The notes: generated by a model not told the origin, from the sequence alone. 64,000 bases of DNA from Hoylesella nanceiensis DSM 19126 = JCM 15639 (GCF_000379965.1 NZ_KB904327.1:707405-771404), one strand, 5' to 3'; positions 9,880 to 19,422 are shown, numbered from the stretch's first letter. Numbers and translations: made by a program.

Positions 9880-9928
9880 AATACTTTTCTTAATGTTTAA
9901 TATTGCTTGCACAATGTTCTCTTATGTG

Positions 9929-9965
9929 CAAAAGTATAATAATTATTTGAACCCCGCAACATGTT
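9929..9965 (-). promoter_or_regulatory. Promoter of the tetR-fabG unit with overlapping palindrome
   Basis: On the minus strand GTTG (9957-9960) is followed after exactly 20 bases by TACTTTTG (9929-9936). The perfect palindrome AACATGTT (9958-9965) overlaps the upstream element and is a candidate operator for the TetR protein. Start of transcription would fall near 9922, about 43 bases before the ATG. Confidence 0.55.
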
Positions 9966-10043
9966 TGGGTGTTTTTATTGTAAAGTAACAATTCGAAAAC
10001 TCCCTTACGAATAAGCATTAAGAATGAAAAGGAGACAGAAAAA

Positions 10044-10077
10044 GGCAGACTACAACTTTTAAAAGCTATAATCTGCC
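10044..10077 (-). terminator. Strong hairpin terminator downstream of galK
   Basis: GGCAGA and TCTGCC close a nearly continuous 17-bp stem (with G-U pairs) whose centre is CTTTTAAAAG. On the minus strand it is followed by TTTTT. It lies about 180 bases after the galK stop; the 22-bp array and a second hairpin lie between. Confidence 0.7.
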
Positions 10078-10102
10078 ATTGGTATAAATGCTTTATTATT
10101 TG

Positions 10103-10138
10103 AAAATGACAATTACACTAATGTATAATTGCCATTTT
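10103..10138 (-). terminator. Second hairpin in the galK 3' region
   Basis: Arms AAAATGACAATTA (10103-10115) and TAATTGCCATTTT (10126-10138) pair at 12 of 13 positions around a 10-base loop. The minus-strand reading ends in CATTTTC, so it may act as a weak terminator or as an RNA-protecting 3' hairpin. Confidence 0.45.
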
Positions 10139-10175
10139 CTTTGTCTATAACCTCGATATATAATTTTGTTATAAT

Positions 10176-10255
10176 GATGCTTTTATATCGCAATAGTAAT
10201 GCTTTTAGGGCATAACAGCAATACTTTTACATCGTAATTACTACTCTTTTATATC
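10176..10255. repeat. 22-bp periodic palindromic array, copy 2
   Basis: Units start at 10176, 10198, 10220 and 10242 with framework AATGCTTTTA ... TAAxAGC. Three are clear; the fourth is partial and abuts the galK stop codon at 10260. The array therefore forms the first part of the galK 3' region. The gap from 9880 to 10259 holds this array, two hairpins and the tetR promoter and no gene. Confidence 0.75.
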
Positions 10256-10259
10256 TTGA

Positions 10260-11420
10260 TTATGATATTTTTCTTGAGCCTTCGCTAATTACAACGTCGT
10301 AAACACCAGGTGTTTTACCATATTTTGCTTCATATTTTGCTTTAGCATCTGCAATAAACTTGTCGTAAAGTTCTTCCTTTACAAGGTTGATTGTGCAGCC
10401 TCCGAAGCCTCCACCCATGATTCTACTACCTGTAACTCCGTTCTCTTTAGCCACTTCATTGAGGTAATCTAGCTCTTCACAAGATACTTCATATTCTTTG
10501 CTTAGGCCATGATGAGTTTCATACATCTTAGCTCCTACTGTCTCATAGTCACCTTTTTCAAGTGCATCGCATACTGCAAGAACTCTGTCTTTCTCACCTA
10601 ATACGAAATGAGCACGTTTATAATCTTCTTCAGAAACATTAGCTTTCACTGATTCAAGCATATCCCAATCAGCGTCACGAAGGGTTTCAATCACCTTATC
10701 AGCATATTTCTTTTGAAGCTCTGCCACTACATTTTCACAGCTTTGACGACGCTTGTTGTATGCAGAAGAAGCCAACTCGTGTTTTACTTTTGAATCAACA
10801 AGTACTAAACGGTAGCCCTTTGGATCGAATGGGAAATATTCAAATTCTCTTGAACGACAATCTAGTCGCATCAATTTTCCTTCTTTTCCAAATACACTTG
10901 CAAACTGATCCATGATTCCGCACTTAACACCTACATAATTATGTTCGGTTGCTTGACCTGCCAAAACCATATCCCACTTAGCAACTTTGTTATCTCCGAA
11001 AAGATCATTCAAAGCAAAAGCGAAACAACTTTCAAGTGCTGCAGATGATGACATACCTGCTCCTAAGGGCACATCTCCAGAGAATGCTGTGTTGAAACCT
11101 TTTACATCAACACCTAGTTTGCGCATTTCTTGAACAATACCATAGATATATTTTGCCCATGAAGTATGTGGACCTTCAGGATCTGTTACTTTAAATTCAA
11201 CACGGTCTTTAAGGTCTATTGAGTAACACATTACCGTATCAGTGCCATTGGGGCGCACTTCTGCCATAATACCTTTATCTACTGCACCTGGAAAAACAAA
11301 TCCTCCGTTATAATCGGTGTGCTCTCCAATAAGGTTAATACGACCTGGTGAAGCATAAATATTACCTGTCTTTCCATCAAAATGTTTGATGAATCTACTT
11401 CTTACGTGTTCGATGTCCAT
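10260..11420 (-). CDS. galK: Galactokinase
   Basis: A 386-residue GHMP-family kinase that phosphorylates galactose to galactose 1-phosphate with ATP, the first committed step of the Leloir pathway. The ATG at 11420 is chosen because it gives the normal start MDIEHVRSRFIKHF; the frame to 11477 depends on a TTG inside the intergenic sequence. The GalK signature GRINLIGEHTDYNGG lies near residues 27-41, the ATP-binding loop PLGAGMSSSAALE follows, and the third GHMP motif is SRIMGGGFGGCTIN. It is the third gene of galM-gluP-galK, 75 bases after gluP. Confidence 0.96.
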   Translation of the reverse strand: MDIEHVRSRFIKHFDGKTGNIYASPGRINLIGEHTDYNGGFVFPGAVDKGIMAEVRPNGTDTVMCYSIDLKDRVEFKVTDPEGPHTSWAKYIYGIVQEMRKLGVDVKGFNTAFSGDVPLGAGMSSSAALESCFAFALNDLFGDNKVAKWDMVLAGQATEHNYVGVKCGIMDQFASVFGKEGKLMRLDCRSREFEYFPFDPKGYRLVLVDSKVKHELASSAYNKRRQSCENVVAELQKKYADKVIETLRDADWDMLESVKANVSEEDYKRAHFVLGEKDRVLAVCDALEKGDYETVGAKMYETHHGLSKEYEVSCEELDYLNEVAKENGVTGSRIMGGGFGGCTINLVKEELYDKFIADAKAKYEAKYGKTPGVYDVVISEGSRKIS

Positions 11421-11495
11421 ACTTACTTGTATTAAAGGGGTTAACGATAATAGTGAACCTTGCCCACAAAAAGGCAAGGTTCATTATATTTTTAA

Positions 11496-12809
11496 TTAAA
11501 CTGGAATATCTTTATTGATGTTCTTGCTTCCGATGATTGCATAGAAGAAGAGGTAAGCTAAACCTGCTAGAGGTACGATATATGAAATCAAATAGCCTGA
11601 TTTATCTGCGATGAAAGATTGGATAAGTGGCAAAACTCCTCCACCTACTACCATCATCATGAAGATACCTGATGCAGCTGCTGTATATTTACCTAATCCT
11701 TCTGTTGCAAGGTTGAAGATTGAAGACCACATTACTGATGTACACAAACCGCAAAGAACAAGTAGAAGTGCAGCAACAGGAACGGTTGTCATTTGGAATG
11801 ACTCACCTGTAAACACTGGCATAAGCATTGTTGTAGACTTACCTAAAACGATTGCAGCAACTACAAGAATCATACCTACGCATGATGTTGTAACCATCAT
11901 AGTCTTACTTGATACAAGGTTTGCAATGAAACCTGCTGTAAAACGACCTACAAGCATCAAGAACCAGTATGTAGCAGCAACGGTTCCTGCGATAGAAGCT
12001 GCGTTACCTAAGATACCACCACCCTTTTCTGTTGTATCAGAAAGGTAGAAAATAAGTGTTCCTGGGATACCAACTTCGATACCAACATATAGGAAAATAC
12101 CAATTGCACCAAGTACAAAGTGGCGGAATGACCATGGACTTGCCTCGAATACTGTTGATTCTGTTACAGAACCACCTTCTGGATCTGAGATAGGAATGAA
12201 CAAAAGAACAACGAAAGCCAATGCGAATACAGCCATTGCGATGTATAAAACCATGTTAACGTCTGCTATTTGTGTGCTTGCAGTTACTGTACCAATCAAT
12301 GCTCCTACGAAGATTGGAGTCAAAGTACCTGTCAAAGAGTTAAGTGTACCACCGATAAGGTTAAGTTGGTTACCACGGTTTCCACCACCACCGAGTAGGT
12401 TAAGCATTGGGTTTACAACAGTATTAAGGATACATACAGAGAAACCTGCGATGAATGCACCTAATAGATAAATTGTGAAACCTGTGTAGTTAGAAGATGA
12501 ACCGATAGCTCCTGAAAGGAATTGTACAAACACTCCCACGAAACCAAAAGCGATACCAACTAATGCAGTCTTCTTATAACCAATCTTTGTTAATAGTTTT
12601 CCAGCAGGAATACCCATAAAAAGATAAGCCAAGAAGTTCATAGCATTACCTAACATACCTACGACGTTAGCACTTTCTCCTTGGAAAGCACCTTTCCAAA
12701 TTACACCAATTGGTGCTGCTAAGTTTGTCACAAACGAAATCATTGCATACAAAAACATCATTGTGATAATAGCAATGATGCTTCCTTGTTGCTTCTTTAC
12801 TTTTTCCAT
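11496..12809 (-). CDS. gluP: Glucose/galactose MFS transporter (FucP/GluP type)
   Basis: A 437-residue inner-membrane protein with about 12 hydrophobic segments, of the FucP/GluP group of the major facilitator superfamily, which import sugars with protons or sodium. The segment GNAMNFLAYLFMGIPAGKLL is typical of the first half and MWSSIFNLATEGLGKYT of the second half of the GluP group. Position between galM and galK makes galactose or glucose the likely substrate. ATG start, no unusual features. Confidence 0.9.
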   Translation of the reverse strand: MEKVKKQQGSIIAIITMMFLYAMISFVTNLAAPIGVIWKGAFQGESANVVGMLGNAMNFLAYLFMGIPAGKLLTKIGYKKTALVGIAFGFVGVFVQFLSGAIGSSSNYTGFTIYLLGAFIAGFSVCILNTVVNPMLNLLGGGGNRGNQLNLIGGTLNSLTGTLTPIFVGALIGTVTASTQIADVNMVLYIAMAVFALAFVVLLFIPISDPEGGSVTESTVFEASPWSFRHFVLGAIGIFLYVGIEVGIPGTLIFYLSDTTEKGGGILGNAASIAGTVAATYWFLMLVGRFTAGFIANLVSSKTMMVTTSCVGMILVVAAIVLGKSTTMLMPVFTGESFQMTTVPVAALLLVLCGLCTSVMWSSIFNLATEGLGKYTAAASGIFMMMVVGGGVLPLIQSFIADKSGYLISYIVPLAGLAYLFFYAIIGSKNINKDIPV

Positions 12810-12968
12810 TTTCTAGTTATTTATTTATTATTTTTTATTTCTTAGTTGCTTATTCTACATTATTTATAAGTCGCAAAACACTTTATAGCAGTTGTTTCTG
12901 CCAAAAGACTAAGTTCTGCAACATTATATTATAATGAGAACTTTCGATAAAAAGCTTTATATCTCCGT

Positions 12969-14060
12969 TTATTTCTCTACTCCGAATTTATAGATTGTTT
13001 TTTGTTTATATTGCTCTCCTGGACGTAATACAACAGAAGGGAAATATGAATGATTAGGAGTATCGGGGAAATGTTGTGCTTCAAAGCACACTGCACTGCG
13101 TCGTGGATAAGTTGCACCATGTTGCCCTGCGAATCCATCTGCCCAGTTATCAGAATAGAACTGCACACCAGGTTCTGTTGTATACACTTCCATTGTGCGT
13201 CCTGAAACAGGTTCTTTAATTTTTGCAGCAAAGCTCAACTCGCCTTCTTCCTTTTTGTTTAGAACAAAACAATGGTCGTAACCTGCACCATTCTTTATTT
13301 GTTCATGATCTGCATCGATGTCTTTTCCAACTGCCTTTGGCGTTCTAAAGTCAAAAGGAGTTCTCTCAACAAAACGTATTTCACCTGTTGGAATAGATGT
13401 TTCATCGATTGGAAGATAATAGTTTGCATTGATTTCGCACTCTAAGGTGTCGATAGTTGGAGTTGGATTTCCAATACCTGTTAATGAAAAGAATCCATGA
13501 CTTGTAAGGTTAATAATGGTCTTTTTATTGGTAGTTGCCATATATTCAATAACCAATTCATCATCATTTGTGAAGGTATATATCACAGTTATTTTCACTT
13601 CACCAGAGTAACCTTCTTCACCATAAGGACTAATATACTTCAATACCAATGTATGATTATTCATTTGAAGTGCGTCCCATACTTTTGCATTAAAGCCAGT
13701 TTTTCCTCCGTGTAGAGAGTTAGGACCATTATTAATATGCAAGAAGTATTCCTTTTTATCTAATTGGAAACGACCTTTTGCAATACGATTTCCATATCGT
13801 CCAATCAATGTAGACAAATAAGGTTCAGGCGAATTCATTAAACTTTGGATACTATCATGACTCTGAATAACATTGGCATGATTTCCATTTTTATCGGGTA
13901 CCATAATAGAAACAATTGCACCCCCATAATTGCTTATGGCAACTTCGTTTCCATTCTCATTAGTCAAAAGAAACAAATCAGTCTCTTTGCCGTCAATAGT
14001 GGTTTGAAAGTCTGAGCGTTTCAAGCCACAAAGATATTCTTTTGCTGCTGTGTTCATCAT
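12969..14060 (-). CDS. galM: Aldose 1-epimerase (mutarotase)
   Basis: A 363-residue galactose mutarotase that interconverts the anomers of galactose before phosphorylation. It shows TLIGRYGNRIAKG, NSLHGGKTGFNAKVWD (with the substrate-contact His), NLTSHGFFSLTG (catalytic His) and the C-terminal VCFEAQHFPDTPNH with the catalytic Glu. No signal peptide, so it acts in the cytoplasm. Two ATG codons in a row (14060 and 14057) are both possible starts. First gene of the operon galM-gluP-galK. It is a paralogue of the C-terminal domain of the GH43 fusion protein at 36413-38509. Confidence 0.95.
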   Translation of the reverse strand: MMNTAAKEYLCGLKRSDFQTTIDGKETDLFLLTNENGNEVAISNYGGAIVSIMVPDKNGNHANVIQSHDSIQSLMNSPEPYLSTLIGRYGNRIAKGRFQLDKKEYFLHINNGPNSLHGGKTGFNAKVWDALQMNNHTLVLKYISPYGEEGYSGEVKITVIYTFTNDDELVIEYMATTNKKTIINLTSHGFFSLTGIGNPTPTIDTLECEINANYYLPIDETSIPTGEIRFVERTPFDFRTPKAVGKDIDADHEQIKNGAGYDHCFVLNKKEEGELSFAAKIKEPVSGRTMEVYTTEPGVQFYSDNWADGFAGQHGATYPRRSAVCFEAQHFPDTPNHSYFPSVVLRPGEQYKQKTIYKFGVEK

Positions 14061-14084
14061 CAATTGTTTAGCTTAACATTTATG

Positions 14085-14116
14085 CAAAGTAAACGAAAAA
14101 AAACGAATAGAACAAA
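14085..14116 (-). promoter_or_regulatory. Promoter of the galactose operon
   Basis: On the minus strand TTTG (14113-14116) is followed after 20 bases by TTACTTTG (14085-14092), one mismatch from TAnnTTTG. It lies about 25 bases upstream of the galM ATG, giving a short leader. Confidence 0.6.
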
Positions 14117-14318
14117 TGAACACCTAAAAATTTACACTCCCTCAAAGGTTAAAAACATATAAATTAAAGGATAAAAAACCTCTTCTCGTGATTTATGATA
14201 AGTTTTTTAACTTATATCTATACAAATTTAATTGGAGGTATACCACATACGTCAGGGCAAAATGGAAACAAGTCTTCATATTTCCACTTCACAAAAGACC
14301 TACACAACGATTCATATT

Positions 14319-15638
14319 TTATTCTGTTACCACCTCTTTGCGCACACTTCCATCGCTATATTTCACGATATTAACTCCCTTTTGAGGTGTTAGAATGCAA
14401 CATCCATCAATGGTATAGCGTGCAACTTCTATTGTATTGGTCTGCTTTAGGGATAAAGGAGTGATTGAAGTTGCTGTAGCATCATCAATACTACATTTTG
14501 CAGCATTCTCTATTTGTCCTGTTTGTAGATTTATCAACAACACACAAACACTCAACTTCGCCTTATCTTGTATGATTGTCTTTCGAGAGATATTACGAAA
14601 TACATACTCGTGACTTTGTGTTTCATTCGCAATAATTGGAGTTTGAATATAACCTCTTAAAGGATAAGTCACCCCTTCGGCAGCTATTGCAACCGAATTA
14701 TTCACATAACCTCTTAATTCATAAGGGGAATTGATAAAGAAATCGAGTTCTTTTGTTATCCCACTATCAACAGTTCTACCCGAATAAGCATTGGCTTGTG
14801 CCCAAGAAGGGTGCGACATTCCATCTTCTATCAACACATAAGCAAAGCCATAAGGCGCATCTTCACGATCTAAACAAAATGTTACACGAGGAATAACAGT
14901 AATATTCTCTTTTTCAGTATCCCACTTTGCCGATATTTCGATATCCATATCTGCCCCTTTTGTCTTTTCTTCCTCGAACTCTGCATTAGCTTTATGATAA
15001 GGCAAGAATAGATTTCGATTCATTACAAGTGTGGGTCTACTTGAATAATCTCGTGCTTTACTGGCATAATCTTGGCAATGTAACGCATCACGAGAAGTGT
15101 GAACGACAATTCCTATAACGTCATTAGGATAAATATTCAACAGATTTTCCATCAAAGCAAGGCCTCGAGGACAATATTGACACGACATTCGGGTGTATTC
15201 TTCTACCACAATTCTGCGGTGAGGGACTTTCTTTACGGTCTGCCTTGGAAAGGTTATAGATTTTATCGAAGCACTATTTGGTTGGCCATTTACTTTCGTA
15301 ATGGCCAATTCTAACGTTGTTTTAGATATCTCATGATATGGAGGTACGTCTATTTCTACAGTTACTCCCTCCATTTTTTCTAATGATTTGGGAAAGTTGT
15401 AAACTTTGGTTTGAATGACTTTTCCGTCAAATGACAAGCTATATTCAAAAGACTGAATGCTAGAAGCACCATGATTGGTTACCAACACTGGGCATTTTGC
15501 ACTTGTTTCATAGAGTGAAACATATACTTTTCGATCGATAGTAGATGGAGAAAGACTATAATTTTCTGCAGAAAGAGATCCTGCATAACAAACGAGTGCA
15601 ATGATTGTCAAAAGTTGTATGTAAATTCTTTTTATCAT
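14319..15638 (-). CDS. Omp28-like exported protein with thioredoxin fold
   Basis: A 439-residue exported protein from the ATG at 15638, which starts a standard signal peptide (MIKRIYIQLLTIIALVCYAG); an ATG at 15668 would add ten residues. After an N-terminal beta-sandwich-like part, residues about 150-260 carry VVEEYTRMSCQYCPRG, the thioredoxin-like CxxC segment typical of the Omp28 family of Porphyromonas and relatives. The C terminus (EVARYTIDGCCILTPQKGVNIVKY) is like the short C-terminal segment on many exported Prevotella proteins, related in look to a type IX secretion signal but truncated. Likely periplasmic or surface, perhaps a redox protein; function not established. Confidence 0.75.
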   Translation of the reverse strand: MIKRIYIQLLTIIALVCYAGSLSAENYSLSPSTIDRKVYVSLYETSAKCPVLVTNHGASSIQSFEYSLSFDGKVIQTKVYNFPKSLEKMEGVTVEIDVPPYHEISKTTLELAITKVNGQPNSASIKSITFPRQTVKKVPHRRIVVEEYTRMSCQYCPRGLALMENLLNIYPNDVIGIVVHTSRDALHCQDYASKARDYSSRPTLVMNRNLFLPYHKANAEFEEEKTKGADMDIEISAKWDTEKENITVIPRVTFCLDREDAPYGFAYVLIEDGMSHPSWAQANAYSGRTVDSGITKELDFFINSPYELRGYVNNSVAIAAEGVTYPLRGYIQTPIIANETQSHEYVFRNISRKTIIQDKAKLSVCVLLINLQTGQIENAAKCSIDDATATSITPLSLKQTNTIEVARYTIDGCCILTPQKGVNIVKYSDGSVRKEVVTE

Positions 15639-15746
15639 AAAGTGTAAATATCTGTGTTTAGAAGGCATCTATAAATAATACATTTTCTTATCATAAAGCA
15701 AGAGCATCAAGTCTCGTCTGTATCTAAGATCCTTATAACAAGGGTA

Positions 15747-15777
15747 CAAAATTATAAAAAAAAGAGAAAACAACAAA
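15747..15777 (-). promoter_or_regulatory. Promoter of the Omp28-like gene
   Basis: On the minus strand TTTG (15774-15777) is followed after 19 bases by TAATTTTG (15747-15754), a full match to the Bacteroidetes consensus. The leader would be about 100 bases. Confidence 0.6.
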
Positions 15778-15991
15778 GGAGAAACAGAGTAACAGAGTTG
15801 CTTTAAAGAATAAAACAACATTATTCTTTAGAGGGACTTGCCTATAAAGGAATAGGATTTCTGCTCCACTCAAGCGCTTTAAATGATCCTTATTCTGTTG
15901 ATTAACTTGAAAATAGGTTCGGGCTATTCTGTTTATATCATACAGACACGCCTTTTTCCCAAAGAAGAGAAAAGCAATTGAAAACAGAAGA

Positions 15992-16083
15992 ATACTTTCT
16001 AGAGAACAAAAGGATTGATTTTACAATTCAAAAGTAATGCTATTACCTTGCAAAAGCATTGCCATTGCAGGGTAATAGCATTG
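15992..16083. repeat. 22-bp periodic palindromic array, copy 3
   Basis: Units start at 15992, 16014, 16036 and 16058, followed by a partial ATTG. The best units read AATGCTATTAC ... CAAAAGC and ATTGCCATTGC ... GTAATAGC. The array begins about 40 bases after the folC stop. The gap 15639-16123 also contains a perfect 9-bp inverted repeat TAAAGAATA/TATTCTTTA at 15804-15830 without a T-run, and no gene. Confidence 0.78.
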
Positions 16084-16123
16084 AGTTGAATGAGTAAATA
16101 AAACGCAAGTAAAAATGAATTGC

Positions 16124-17425
16124 TTATTGCTTTAACCATAGTTGAGATATTAATACCTCGGAAATGATGTAATTACTGCCACCAATAAACAAACAATCAT
16201 CGTTCTTCATAGTAGAGAGTGCTGCGCAACAAGCCTCCTCCACCGTAGGATAAGAAGTGCCTTTAAGTCCTCTCAATTTTGCTTTTTGCTCCACAACATG
16301 TTCTGATAATGCCCGTTTACAAGAGGCTTTAGTAAAATAGTAGACGGCTTTTTCTGGTAAAAGTTGTATAACAGCATCGATGTCTTTATCGTCCACCATT
16401 CCAAAAACGATGTGTAGTTGACTACAATCTAATTCGTTTAGCTGTTTAGAAAGAGAGTTCCAAGCTGCCTCATTGTGACCAGTATCACAGAGAATGTAAG
16501 GAGTTTGCGATAGAGTTTGCCAACGCCCTGCAAGTCCCGTCAATGTTTCGACATGCTTGAATCCCTCTTTCACATGATCAGTAGCTATGTCGAATCCAAG
16601 TAATTGCAACTCTTTCACCGCTGTTAAGATGGTGTTTGAGTTCTTCACCTGATAGCTTCCTTTTAGCTGTCCTTCAACTATTCCAAAGTGTTTTGTTGTA
16701 TATTCCCATGCTTTATCTGCATTTTGAACATAAGAAGTCACTTCGGGTTGATCTTCCGCAAGGATCAATTTGGCATTTTCCTCTAACGCTTTCGCCTTAA
16801 ATACAGGTAATGTTTCGTCGTTATACTCCCCTATCACAACGGGTGTTTGATGTTTTATCACTCCAGCTTTCTCACTTGCTATCTTCGATAAAGAATCTCC
16901 AAGGAGCGCAACATGATCGAGTCCAATATTGGTTATCACCGACAACACGGGCGAAATGATATTGGTGCAGTCGAGTCTTCCACCCAATCCCACTTCAATA
17001 ACAGCCACGTCCACCTCGCTATCGGCAAAATATTTAAAGGCAAGAGCTGTTGTTAATTCAAAAAAAGAAGGGTGAAGAGGTTCGAAAAAAGAAGCATTTT
17101 GATGTACAAAATCCACTACATAATCTTCTGAAATACATTCGCCATTCACTCTTATACGCTCTTTAAAATCAACAAGATGCGGCGAAGTGTAGAGCCCAAC
17201 ACGATATCCTGCGCTCTGTAAGATAGCAGCTAAGGTATGAGAACACGAGCCTTTGCCATTCGTTCCCGCAACATGTATGGTTCGATAGTTACGGTGCGGG
17301 TGATTGAAATGCTTATCGAGCGACTCCGAATTAAATAATCCTGGCTTATAAGCACTGTTTCCTACCTTCTCGAAAACAGGCATACTGTTAAACAAATATT
17401 CAATTGTTTCTTGATATGTTCTCAT
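16124..17425 (-). CDS. folC: Folylpolyglutamate synthase / dihydrofolate synthase
   Basis: A 433-residue Mur-ligase-family enzyme that adds glutamate to dihydropteroate and folates using ATP, in the cytoplasm. The ATP-binding loop HVAGTNGKGSCSH lies near residue 55, followed by SPHLVDFKERIRVNG and VGLGGRLDCTN, the usual family motifs, and the Mur-ligase C-terminal domain. The ATG at 17425 is preferred to the TTG at 17437. It follows dnaJ on the same strand with about 150 bases between, which contain a long inverted repeat. Confidence 0.95.
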   Translation of the reverse strand: MRTYQETIEYLFNSMPVFEKVGNSAYKPGLFNSESLDKHFNHPHRNYRTIHVAGTNGKGSCSHTLAAILQSAGYRVGLYTSPHLVDFKERIRVNGECISEDYVVDFVHQNASFFEPLHPSFFELTTALAFKYFADSEVDVAVIEVGLGGRLDCTNIISPVLSVITNIGLDHVALLGDSLSKIASEKAGVIKHQTPVVIGEYNDETLPVFKAKALEENAKLILAEDQPEVTSYVQNADKAWEYTTKHFGIVEGQLKGSYQVKNSNTILTAVKELQLLGFDIATDHVKEGFKHVETLTGLAGRWQTLSQTPYILCDTGHNEAAWNSLSKQLNELDCSQLHIVFGMVDDKDIDAVIQLLPEKAVYYFTKASCKRALSEHVVEQKAKLRGLKGTSYPTVEEACCAALSTMKNDDCLFIGGSNYIISEVLISQLWLKQ

Positions 17426-17473
17426 TTTTTCGTGCAAAATAATGGGGTATTAGGAATGTCTATTTATCAAAAT

Positions 17474-17547
17474 AAAGGTGTAAAAAGGTCCTATTGCATG
17501 CAAACACATACCATTTACACTGCAATGAACTACCTTTCTACACCTTT
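17474..17547 (-). repeat. Long inverted repeat between dnaJ and folC
   Basis: Arms AAAGGTGTAAAAAGGT (17474-17489) and ACCTTTCTACACCTTT (17532-17547) pair with one mismatch around a 42-base centre that itself has ATTGCA/TGCAAT pairing and a 22-base internal periodicity (TACC...TACAC at 17509 and again at 17531). On the minus strand it follows the dnaJ stop by 27 bases and ends CCTTTATTTT, so it may terminate dnaJ. Confidence 0.55.
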
Positions 17548-17574
17548 ATCGATTAATAACTTATAGATAAGTGA

Positions 17575-18747
17575 TTAACTAAAATAGTTTTTAAAGCGTT
17601 CAAAAATTGACTTTTTTGTATCATCATCGCCTTTAAAATTATCGCTATCCGCAAATTGCTCGATAGCTTTTTTCTCATCTTTTGATAATGTCTTAGGTAC
17701 GTAAACACTGATGTTTACCACTAAGTCGCCTGTATCGTTGCCATAACCTTGTACTGCGGGCAAACCTTTTCCACGCAAACGAAGGGTCTTTCCTGGCTGT
17801 GTTCCTGGCTCAATCTTTATCTTTACCTTTGTATTCTCAATTGTTGGAATTTCTATTTCTCCACCAAGAGCTGCCATTGGGAATGTAAGTAGAAGATTAT
17901 AGATGATGTCTTGTCCGTCACGCACAAAGGTATTGTTTTGCTCTTCGGCAATATATACCTGAATGTTTCCTGCTACTCCGTTTCTTGGACCAGCGTTTCC
18001 TTTTCCAGGAACATTAACAACCATACCTTCTGCAACGCCCTTTGGAATATTGATTTCAACCACTTCTTCGCCTTTCACAACACCCATTCCATGGCATTCG
18101 TGACATTTATCCTTGATAACAACACCCTCTCCGTGACATTGAGGACACTCTGCTTGGGTCTGCATCATACCAAACATGGTGCGAGTTGTTTGCATAACAG
18201 CTCCACTACCATTACAATTAGGACAAACATCTGCTTCTTTGCCGTTCTCAGTGCCATGTCCATGACAGTGATTACAAACGACATCTTTCTTTACTTTGAA
18301 CTTCTTGGTAACTCCTTCTGCAACTTCTTGTAGAGAAAGACTCACCTTTAATCTTAAATCTGCGCCTTTATATTGTGGACGTTGTGGACCTCTTGAACCA
18401 AAACCACCAAATCCTTCAAAGCCTCCAAAACCCGAATGACCTCCGAAAACATCACCGAACATAGAGAAAATATCGTCCATTGAGAAGCCTTGTCCACCGC
18501 CAAAGCCTTCTCCAAAACCACCTCCTGGAGCATTAAAGCCAAACTGATCGTATTGCTTTCTCTTCTGTTCATCGTGCAATACGTCATAAGCCTCAGCAGC
18601 TTCTTTAAACTTTTCTTCTGCTTCTGGATTGTCGGGATTTCTATCTGGATGGTATTTTATAGCTAACTTTCTATATGCTTTCTTTATTTCATCAGCCGAA
18701 GCGCCTTTATCAACACCAAGAACTTCGTAGTAATCTCTTTTTGCCAC
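17575..18747 (-). CDS. dnaJ: Chaperone DnaJ (Hsp40)
   Basis: A 390-residue type I DnaJ that delivers unfolded proteins to DnaK and stimulates its ATPase. The J domain at the N terminus has the HPD motif near residue 33, followed by a Gly/Phe-rich region (about 75-125), four CxxCxGxG zinc repeats ([32 protein letters not shown]) and the C-terminal substrate-binding domains. The start is GTG at 18747; no in-frame ATG lies upstream and the N terminus [12 protein letters not shown] matches the family exactly. Downstream of grpE by about 40 bases, so one operon. Confidence 0.97.
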   Translation of the reverse strand: MAKRDYYEVLGVDKGASADEIKKAYRKLAIKYHPDRNPDNPEAEEKFKEAAEAYDVLHDEQKRKQYDQFGFNAPGGGFGEGFGGGQGFSMDDIFSMFGDVFGGHSGFGGFEGFGGFGSRGPQRPQYKGADLRLKVSLSLQEVAEGVTKKFKVKKDVVCNHCHGHGTENGKEADVCPNCNGSGAVMQTTRTMFGMMQTQAECPQCHGEGVVIKDKCHECHGMGVVKGEEVVEINIPKGVAEGMVVNVPGKGNAGPRNGVAGNIQVYIAEEQNNTFVRDGQDIIYNLLLTFPMAALGGEIEIPTIENTKVKIKIEPGTQPGKTLRLRGKGLPAVQGYGNDTGDLVVNISVYVPKTLSKDEKKAIEQFADSDNFKGDDDTKKSIFERFKNYFS

Positions 18748-18788
18748 AAGTTAATTCTCCTATTTTCTTTAATATAACAATACGTGAA

Positions 18789-19367
18789 TTATTGACCAAC
18801 CGCCACTTTGGCATGACGAATAACCTTATCATTCAAGGTATAACCTGTTTGAACACAGTCGATAACTTTTCCTTTCTTATCGTCTCCCATACCTGGAACC
18901 ATCGCAACGGCTTCATGATAATCTACATCAAAATCAGCATCATTGGTTTCAATTTTCTTTACTCCAATGCTGTCTAACTGCTTGATAAACTTGTTATAAA
19001 TAAGCTCCCAGCCTTCTTCTACCGCTGTAATATCTTTTGCTTTTCCCGCATTTGCGATCGCTCTTTCCATATCATCAAGGATTGGAAGGAATGTTGTTAC
19101 GGTTTTCTCGCTACCGTTTAAGATAAGTTCTGTCTTCTCTTTTAGAGTACGTTTCTTATAATTATCGAACTCAGCAACGGTTCTTAAGTACTTATCTTTA
19201 AGCGTTTCGAGCTCTGCTTTTAATGTGTCTACAGTCTCTACAGACTCTCCCTGAGAGGTAGTTTCATTACATTCATTTTGTGAATCTGCTGTATTTGTAG
19301 TTTCTTCAGCATTTAAAGACTCCTTATCAAGAGTCTCTTTTTCTGTATTTTGTCCTTTATTACTCAT
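18789..19367 (-). CDS. grpE: Nucleotide exchange factor GrpE
   Basis: A 192-residue protein with a charged, disordered N-terminal part (about residues 1-50), a long coiled coil (TLKAELETLKDKYLRTVAEF) and the beta-domain at the C terminus with HEAVAMVP and GYTLNDKVIRHAKVAV, the family signature. It releases ADP from DnaK. It is the first gene of grpE-dnaJ. A CAAGC-(5)-GCTTG inverted repeat at 19397-19411 just upstream may belong to its promoter region; hrcA is not nearby. Confidence 0.95.
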   Translation of the reverse strand: MSNKGQNTEKETLDKESLNAEETTNTADSQNECNETTSQGESVETVDTLKAELETLKDKYLRTVAEFDNYKKRTLKEKTELILNGSEKTVTTFLPILDDMERAIANAGKAKDITAVEEGWELIYNKFIKQLDSIGVKKIETNDADFDVDYHEAVAMVPGMGDDKKGKVIDCVQTGYTLNDKVIRHAKVAVGQ

Positions 19368-19422
19368 GTGATTGATTATTTTTATTTAGCTATTCACAAG
19401 CAAAAAGCTTGCCAAAAACATA

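Noticed and set aside
11421-11477. Upstream extension of galK from a TTG
   Set aside because: The residues do not match galactokinases and lie in the gap after gluP.
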